64,000 nucleotides of DNA, taken from positions 40,298-104,297 of the forward strand of contig JANSXZ010000012.1 of NCBI GenBank assembly GCA_024742705.1. Reading direction: 5' to 3'. This document shows, one piece after another, positions 54,280 through 62,700 of this stretch; position 1 is the stretch's first letter, and every line of letters starts with the position of its first letter. The position numbers and the translations under genes were made by a program. A model generated the notes under the pieces. The model was not told the DNA's origin and did no database searches. It was given only the letters and a program-made list of their open reading frames with translations. The stretch is from Paracoccaceae bacterium. GTDB taxonomy: Bacteria > Pseudomonadota > Alphaproteobacteria > Rhodobacterales > Rhodobacteraceae.

Positions 54280-54553
54280 CATCGGGACCCCGCAGTTGTG
54301 CCAGACAGAGAACTGGACCTTGCCCGCAAGAACAAGCGACTTCGATGGGGATCCGGATTTGCAGGGCGGAGAGGTAGACTGAAAAATGCAAAGCAGTTCT
54401 TCGCGGGGCAAAACCATGAGGTTCCGGTTCATCGACGCGCATCGCGATGTGGTCTGCGCCAAGCGGATGTGCAACGTCGTGGAGGCCAGCGCTCAGGGCT
54501 TGCGCGCCGGTCGCCGCCGCCCGGCCGGCCAATGGCCCAGTCAATGCCAATGA
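54280..54553 (+). pseudogene. IS3-family transposase remnant (end of OrfA, start of OrfB)
   Basis: The first part encodes ELDLARKNKRLR...RLKNAKQFFAGQN, resembling the coiled-coil end of IS3 OrfA (L-A-x-E-N-x-x-L-R ... I-L-K-K-A-x-x-F-F-A). At 54416 an overlapping ATG opens MRFRFIDAHRDVVCAKRMCN then VVEASAQGLRAG, like the start of OrfB (F-I-x-x-H-R ... M-C-x-V-L-x-V-S). A TGA at 54551 ends it after 45 residues; the integrase core is missing. Similarity is weaker than for the other two IS remnants. Confidence 0.55.
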
Positions 54554-54933
54554 ATGGCCGCGTAGGTTTCAACGCCAAACCCCGCATTTACAGGGTATTG
54601 CCCGGCCCCGCGCATAGGGGCATTTGCGGCTGCGCTGCCGGCGGTCATGCGGCGCAAACTGTAAAGGCTTGAATGCGCCTTCTGACACAGCCATCGCAAC
54701 GGCCAAAGCCAAATCGGGAAAAGCCGGATCAAGGAACGTCGACATATTGGACGCTGCCGGTGGCACGGTTCTTATCCGGGAAACGGTCAGTGGCCGCACC
54801 CTGAGCCGCCATTTGAAATGGCCGTGTGTGAACCTGTCGGTATGGCGAATGAGGGCTGGAATCCTTGTGTGGCCTGTTTGTGAAACTGGATCTGACACGT
54901 CACAACCGAAATGAAGGGCGCCCCTCGCTTCAC
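54554..54933. other. Region between the IS3 remnant and the radical SAM pseudogene; no gene seen
   Basis: 380 bp without recognisable coding sequence or RNA. It may hold the former promoter of the radical SAM gene; no ribosome binding site stands out. Confidence 0.45.
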
Positions 54934-56064
54934 ATGTCGCAAAGCGACCAGCAGGCGTGCTTTTGTCTCTGGATCGAAGACAGTGTGACGATCCTTTTGG
55001 AAGGAACGGTTACCTGTGGGCTGGACGATTCCGACGGGTTGCGGGCCTTTGACAACATAAATGAACAGACGCTGGAAGAGATTTTCACCAACCCCGAGTA
55101 TGCCCGGCTTGCGGCGGGGCTGGCGCAGGGGCGCAGTTGCGAGGATTGCGCGTTCTTCCAATCCCTTGAGGGCACGCGGCCGGAACGGCCACGCCGGCCC
55201 CGAAAGCCGGCGGTCGAACCGACGATCAGGTGCAACCTGCGTTGTCCGCAAATCGCCTGTCATGCCGACAACAACGCCGGGCACGTGACCCGCGAAACCG
55301 ACGACCTGTCGCGCGCTTTGCTGGACGATGTCCGTTGTCAGCTGGGCTCAGAGCGGGGAGATGTCTGATTCTTCAACTACGGCGATCCGTTCATGCACCG
55401 TGAGACGCCCGCAATGATCGCGGATATTCGCCGTCACAGCCCGGCTGCCAGGATCGTCGGCAGCACGAACGGCATTCCGCTTGCGGCCCGGCACAAGGCC
55501 GAACCGGTGGTGGCGGCCGGGCTGGATCACATCGTTTTCACGATCAGCGGCATGGCCGGGGAAGCCTATACGCGCTGTCATGTGAATGGCAGGCTGGAGA
55601 GCGCCCTGCGTGGCATGCGCAACATCGCCGAGTTCCACCGCAAGACGGGCACTGGCCGCCCCTTTGTCCTGTGGCGCTACCTCGGGTTTCGCTGGACGGA
55701 TGATCTTGCCCGGATCGACGCGGCGATCGCGCTGGGCACGGAGTTGCAGATCGAAGGCTTCTGCATCTGCCTTACGCATACTCCCAAAGACAGCTGGTTG
55801 TACCGTCTGGCTGAGGCAACGCATGGCCATGCGCTCTACAGGCCCTGAAACAATTCGGCGTTTGGTTACGATCTGCCGCCTCCCGAGGGCGGTCTGTTTC
55901 CGCAAGAGGTGCTGGCACTGTTCGGCCCGGCGCGCTGGACCAGATGGCATGCGCGCCCGGAACTGCCGGCAAGCGACCGCCAGATCACCCTCTGGGTCAG
56001 CACCAACAGCCTCGCCGCCGTGGAAAACGGGGCGACAGAATTGTATGTGCGCGCGCCGTGGTGA
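54934..56064 (+). pseudogene. Radical SAM protein gene interrupted by two in-frame TGA codons
   Basis: One reading frame of about 376 codons. The N-terminal SPASM-like part is LEGTVTCGLDDSDGLRAFDN followed by SCEDCAFFQ. The radical SAM core has EPTIRCNLRCPQIACHADNN, then (after TGA at 55366) FFNYGDPFMHRETPAMIADI, IVGSTNGIPLA, GLDHIVFTISGMAGEAY and RPFVLWRYLGFRW. A second TGA (55846) is followed in the same frame by FGYDLPPPEGGLFP, with a third TGA at 56062 ending it. Protein-level conservation on both sides shows it was, or is, one gene. Decay by nonsense mutation (for example TGG to TGA) is the simplest reading; recoding is not supported by any seen element. The cluster motif is C-x3-C-x4-C instead of the usual C-x3-C-x2-C. 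Confidence 0.75.
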
Positions 56065-56084
56065 CGATTGTACCGCGTGCAGGC

Positions 56085-56255
56085 GCCCTTTTGCGCGTGG
56101 GGCGAGATCTCACTTACGCGACCGGGCGCGTGGCGCGATCGCCCGCGTGCCTCTCGATCATTTTTTGCGAGGGCACCCGGTTTACCGCCCACCGGTTGGG
56201 CGTGGAAGACTTCCCCGGCCTCGGGGTGCTGATCACGACCAAGCCGGGTGGCACT
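56085..56255 (+). pseudogene. Remnant of a 1-acylglycerol-3-phosphate acyltransferase (PlsC-like)
   Basis: About 57 residues: VGRDLTYATGRVARSPACLS then IIFCEGTRFTAHRL and FPGLGVLITTKPGG. This resembles the F-P-E-G-T-R-F-T block and the following L-x-P-K-x-G-G of PlsC/YihG-type acyltransferases, with Cys in place of Pro or Val before E-G-T-R. The H-x4-D catalytic motif and the rest of the protein are missing, so it is a fragment. Confidence 0.5.
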
Positions 56256-56724
56256 CTGCCGCGGGTGAAGGCACGGTGCGCGCCCTTGGGCCTGACGGAT
56301 TGCCGGCGGCTTCCGGGCCATGTCGAAGGCGGGTTGCTGCCAAAGGTGCCGTCGGCCCGTTTTCGCCACGGCGCGTGAAGTCCCGGCTTGCGCAACCGCG
56401 GGTGCAAACCCGGCCCTTCCGGTCGCTGCCCGGCCATGTCGATCCGCGAAGGCGCATCCGCCGGAACGGCCGATCCATAGCCATACCGATATGCGCTTGC
56501 GTGCTGGCGGACGGGCCCTCTGTCGCTTCCGATCCGGCGCGGTATTGGGATCACCGCGCGGGTTTCCACGGCGGCCGGTCGGCTGTGCCGCCTTGATTTG
56601 GATTGACACGACAGGGGCATGGCGACCAAGCTGCACGGCACGGGCGCGGCGGTGATCGCCACACCTCCCAGTGCCCGTTTCATCGCTTTCGGGACAAAAC
56701 CCTGCAGCAGACGGGTGCGGATCG
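56256..56724. other. Region upstream of the giant RTX gene; no gene seen
   Basis: 469 bp with no recognisable gene. It must contain the RTX gene promoter. The frame of the RTX gene is open back to an in-frame GTG at 56671, but nothing supports that start over the ATG at 56725; neither has a strong ribosome binding site. Confidence 0.45.
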
Positions 56725-59700
56725 ATGGCGCAAAACGCAAGCATCCTGACCTTTCGCACCGAAGACAGGTCGCTGTGGGGGCCGGGCGCGGGGCTGGATC
56801 TTTCGCTCGATACCGGCAGGGATCTGATCTTTTCGGCGTCGGATGCCTCCGACTTCGGGTTCGACCTGGCCGGCAACGGGTTCGAGGCGGAAGCCTGGGC
56901 CAACCTGGAACTGGGGCTTCGCGCCTTTGCCAACTTCGGACGCACCGGCAGTTTCGACGCGTCGCTTTCCATCCTCAGCCGTGCCAACCTGCCCGGCGGC
57001 ATCCTGATCGGCAGCGACGCCGATGCGCCCGGCCGCTTTACCGTCGATCTTTCGGATGTGACGGTCCTTGGGTCCGAACTCAGCACCCAGGGGTTTTCGC
57101 CGGGCGGATCGGCCGGCCTGAACCTGCATCTGAAGTTCGCGGCGGGGCTGCGCAATGGTGAATACTACCATTGGTTCGGCAGCGGCGAGATCGACAACAT
57201 CGCGTTTCTCGACATCGATTTCACCGGCGACAACGAGATACCATTGATTTCGGTGGCGTCGACCGCGGGGACCAGCACGCTGGACCTGGGCGATGCGGTG
57301 CAGATCGCCGCGCGGCTGCCCGAAGGCGCCGACACGCAGGCCACCGCGGCCCATGACGCGGGTGCGCCTGCCACGGTGACGGCGCGCGGGCAGTCAGACA
57401 CGCAATTCCTGTCTGCCAGCGTCGATCTGGATGCGCTGTTCGTGCAGTTCGGCAGCCTGCTGCCGGTTGTCGGGGCCAAGATCAAGGCGTTGGGCGAAAC
57501 GGTCTTTGCCGAACACCGCTTCGATCTGAACGATTATGTTTCCTATGTGCCCGAGGGCAAGCTGGTGCTGGGCGCCACGATGCTGGATATCTCGGTCAGT
57601 TCGGGCATCGCGATCACCGAGGAAAACACGCTGACCTTCGGTGCCGGAGGCCAGCCGGTCTTGCGGGTCGATCTGACGTCGGACAATGGCACGCCCGGCA
57701 ACGAGAACGACGACCAGAGGCTGCTGAACCGCGCACTGGACGATCCCGACCTCACCTTCGACAGGCCGGTCTGGGGCGACGGGATCGTGCCGGAATACGG
57801 CACCATCCGGATCACAGCCGATTTCCGCCTGCAAGGCGCGCGCTTCGATCACAAACTGGGGCTGGGCGTCAGCACCAAGTTCAACATCTCCGCGCTTCAG
57901 GCGGAACTGACCGGCGCCTGGGTGCCATCCGCCTTGAAAACCGTGTTCGGGCCGGTGCTGTCGCTGGACCTGCCGGATGCCAACGGTTTCACCGCCGACC
58001 TGTTTTCGATTCCCTTGCCGGGATACGATCTGGGTGCGGGCGATTTCGATCCGGTGCGCGAAACCTACGAAGTATTCTTCACCAATGCGCTGGCGCCCAG
58101 CCAGACCAGCGAGGCAGAACTGGAACAAGCCACCGCGCGCCAGGCGGTGATCGACTACAAGGAGGCGCGTCAGGCCAACCTGAACGCAACATTCGACACG
58201 CTCGCAGCACTGATCGAAGGCGATCCGGCAGCCTATGCGCGCGAGAATATCCAGCCGGGCGACAATGCGCATCTTTTGGCCGTGGCCGGGCCGCTGTTCG
58301 TCAACTGGAGCGCGGATGTCGATGCCGCGCTGACCCGGACCAAGGGGCCGGCCGATATCTATGCGGTCAATCCGCTGTCTGGCGACGATCCCTACAGCAG
58401 CTTGCCAGATGGTTACCTGATGGCGGCGGTCACCGATGGCAGCCCGCCGGGGCGCGACATCTACGATGCCGCCGGGCTGAACCTCGATACGGTCTTCTCA
58501 AACGGCGATCTGCGGATTCTCGAGGCCCTGGGCGGCGATGCGGCAGGCGCGGTGCATTACCGCTGGCAACACTACGACCCGACCGCGGGCGGGCCCTTCG
58601 GCTTTTCCAGCACCGCGCCTCTCGAGGTGCTGGGCGGTCCGGGCGACGATCTTCTGGTTTATTTCTACAACACACTGCCGGGCGCCGCCGATCAGCGTCC
58701 GGCGCGGTACTTCGACGGCAGCGGCGGCGCGGACCGGTTTGTCGCCAATTTCGCGCGGGTGTTTCCGAACGATCCGGTGTCGTGGGATCTGCGCGAGGTC
58801 GGGGCGAACCCCGATCAGGACGGGGTGACGCTGGCCCTGGGCGGTGAGACGGTGACAGTGCGCGGGATCGAAAGCCTGACACTGGCCACCGGGTCGGGCG
58901 ACGATACGATCGTGGGCGGCGGGCTGTCCGACCGGCTGTTCACCGGCGATGGCGACGATTTCGTGATCCTGCCCGAAGGGCAGACCGGCGACACGCTGGA
59001 CCTGGGGGCCGGCGACGATTACGGCCGGGTCGAAATCGGCGTGCGCTATGATGGCGACGGCCGGCCCGCGGCTACGTCGATCACCCGCGTTGCCGGCGGC
59101 ACCGGGCACGACCACGTCGAACTGGTGGCCCACAGCAGCCCCTCGACAGAAATCTGGGCCAACCGCATGGGCCTGAAGCTGGCGCTTCTGGAAACCCGCG
59201 CCGATCTGGGCCGGAGCGTGTATGTCGACATCTTCAGCCCCGCCTATCTGCAACTGGCCTTGCTGGACCGGTATCTCGGATCGCCGGCGTTCTTCGGCGA
59301 TGCGGTGCCCGAAGAACGCAGCGGCGCGGCGGGATCCGCCGAGGAAGACACAGCCGTGCTCTATGCGCAGGGTTTGGCGAACAGCGTGTCTGCTCTGGCC
59401 GAGAAGGTTCTGGTCAATGTGTCGGTCGAGGATCTGTCACTGATCGGGTCGGATACGGCGGGCGACCTGCTGCTTTACACCGGAGGCAGCCGCTATGCCG
59501 GGGGCAGCGACGGCGCCGATCTGCTGGTGGCGGATTTCCGGGCCGGCGCGTCGGATGCGGGCGCGCAGAACGGTTTGCGGGCCTGGGCCACGGGCGATAG
59601 GTTTGTCTTCGGCAGCAGCGCCTTTGACGGAATCGACCGGTTCACGCTGCGCGGCACCGATGCCGGCGACCGTATCGAAGGCGGTGCGCTGGCCGATTAC

Positions 59701-62700
59701 ATCCACGGCGGCGCCGGCAACGACACGCTGGCGGGCGATGATCTGTCGATCTATTCCGATGCCGCGTATCTGCATGTCGATACGGTGATCGGCGGCGCGG
59801 GCAGCGATCTGGTGGCCTGGCACGACCAGGGCCCCGACCGCATGTCAGGCGGTGAACTGGATGCGGTGGCGGACGGGCCGGGCGATCTGGATGTGCTGGA
59901 AATCGGCGGGCTGACCTATGCGCCGTTCAGCCTGTCGTGGGGGTTCCTGGCGGCCAACAACGGCACCCAGGGCATTGCCGGCACGCGCGCGGAACGGCGC
60001 TATGTCGAGGGATCTGGCCTGTTCACGCCGTTCACGCCGGTTGCCGATCTGGTGCGCGCGCTGGATCTCTCGACGGACAACCAGGGTTATGTCGGCGTTG
60101 CCTACAATCGCGCGGCCAGCATCGAAGACCTTGCGGTGTTCAACGGGTTCGAACAGGTCAATGCCGAGGGCGATTCATTTACCGACGATCTGCTGATCTA
60201 CCTTGGCGGAACGCGATACGACGGCGGCCATGGCTCGGGCCTCGTGCCGGACGACCGCGACATTTTCCTGGCGGATTTCAGCGATCAGTTCCAGGCCATC
60301 GACCTGCGGATATCCGACCCCGCGCGCAACGGCACCGAGATCCGGTTGCAGAACGGGGTCACGCTGAACGCGATCGAACAGCTGGTCGTGCGCGCGGGTC
60401 GCGGCGATGACGTGATCCACGGCGGCGATCATGCCGATTGGATCGACGGGGGCGCAGGCGCGGATCGGCTGTGGGGCGCGGCGGGCGACGATACGGTGCT
60501 GGGCGGCGCCGGCGACGATGTCGTGCTTTGGTCCGCCGATGGCAATGTCAGCGCCGAGGGCGGCACCGGTATCGACCGGCTGATCGTGTCGGGCACCGGC
60601 GCCGATGGTCAGGCGCGGGGCCTGGGCGTCGTGCGTCCGGCCACCGGGCCCGAGGGGGCCCATGGCCTTCAGGGCAGCCCGACATCGGCAATGATCCTCG
60701 AATACCTGGCACCCGATGCGCTGCCGGCGACGCAGATAACCGCCATTGCCACGTCCGACGACCTGGCGGCGCCGGGCTTTACCGGCCACAGCTTGCGGTT
60801 TTCGGAATTCGAACTGGTCGATGTGATCGGATCGGACGGTGTGGGCGATGTGGTGGCCTATGCCGGCGGCGAACTCTACCGCGGTGGCGACGGCGCCGGA
60901 CGCGACCTGTTCCTGGCGGATCTGACTGGCGAGGATCGGGATTTCTTCTTTGACAGCGGCTACACCGCGCCGCCTGCCGCCACCTCTGGCGCAACCGCCT
61001 TCGCCGACACCTTCGACATCGGCAACGGCACTTTCATCGGCGGTTTCGAAAGCTTTGGCCTGCGGCTGGGCGCGGGGCGCGATACCGTGTTTGGCGGTGC
61101 ATTGGGCGATGTGATCCATGCCGGCGCCGGCGACGATCTGCTGGCCACCGGCGGCAGCGATCCCTTCGGCGGCACCGTGCTGGCCGATCTGTTCCATGGT
61201 GAAGACGGCGACGATGCGCTGACCTGGCAGGGCGGGCGCGCCTTTTTCGACGGCGGCGAGGGGCGCGGCGACCTGGCGATCTGGGACGCGACCGACGCGC
61301 CCCTGGCGCTGTGGCTGGGCGGCGGTCCGGGCCTGGAAGGGGCCGCACCATGGACAGCCGAGGCGCTTGACGATCACGCCGCGCTGGGCGATCTGGCGGC
61401 CGCCGCGCAGGCGTGGAACGCAACGCGGCAAGGGGGCTGGCTGTCGTTCGGAGATCTCAGCCTGCGCGACGTCGAACAGATTTCGGGGCACGGATCGGAT
61501 GCAGCCGATGTGGTGATGGCCGCCACCGGACAGGCGCAGTTCTTTACCGGCGCCGGCGACGATGTGCTGGTTTCCGGCGCGCGCGACGATCTGCTGGTGG
61601 GCGGCACGGGCCGCGACCGTTATGTTTTTGCCGGCGGTTTCGGCACCGATCTGATCGCGGGTGAAACCGATGGCGGGGCCGAACTGCATTTCGTCGGGCG
61701 CACCTTCGCCGATCTTCAGTTCACCTGGCAGGGCCGCGACCTGGTGGTTTCCGCCGATGGGGCCAATGCGGTGCGCCTTGCCGATCTGTCCGACGCCGGG
61801 CTGGAGGCGTTGCGCATCCACACCTCGGACGCGCCCGCGGGCCTTTCGGTGCCTCTCGACCCGCCAGACCTGGCGCGGGCGCCCGGCGCGCTGGTTTCCG
61901 GCACCGTACGGGACGACACCGACCTGACGGGTGGCGCCGGCAACGACACCGTCCTGGGGCGCGCCGGTGACGATCAGATCCTCGGCGGCGCGGGGGCTGA
62001 CCTGATGGATGGCGGCGCCGGGTATGACGTTGTGTCTTATGCGGCGCGCGACACCGGAATATCGGTGGATCTGGGCGCCTGGCGCGGCACTGGTGGCGCG
62101 GCGGCGGGCGATGTGTTCGCCGGTATCGAAGGGGTTGTCGCCGGTCTGCGCGGGGCCACCCTGTTTGGCGATGCGCAGGGCAATTTCCTTGTCGGATCGC
62201 CGGAACGCGACCGTATCGAAGGCCGTGGCGGCCAGGATCTGCTGATCGGTCAGGAGGGCGACGACGAGATTTTCGGCGGCGCGGCGGCGGATGTGATCTT
62301 TGGCGACGCCGGCGCGGATGCGTTGCAGGGCGATGACGGCGATGACGACATCTCGGGCGGTGCGGGCCGCGACACCCTGAAGGGCAGCGACGGCAACGAC
62401 ACCCTGCGCGGCGGCGCCGACGACGACACGCTGCGCGGCGATTCCGGTGACGATATCCTCGTCTATGCCGGTCTGAACCCGGCCGGCGGGGTGCCGGGCG
62501 CGTCGGGGCTGGATTCGCTCGATGGCGGTGCCGATCGCGACATGGCGGATTTCGCGCCGTTCCACGCCGGCGTCCACATCGACCTGGCGCAAGGCCGCGC
62601 GGTCAGCGATTTTTCCCAACGCGCGCCGCGCGATCCTACCACGGCAACCCTGCTGGCCACACTGAGCCAGATCGAAGACGCCCGAGGCGGCGCCTTCGAC

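Noticed and set aside
53836..54474. 212-codon minus-strand open frame across the degenerate tRNA copy
   Set aside because: It runs through the tRNA-like repeat and IS remnants, has no family similarity and biased composition.
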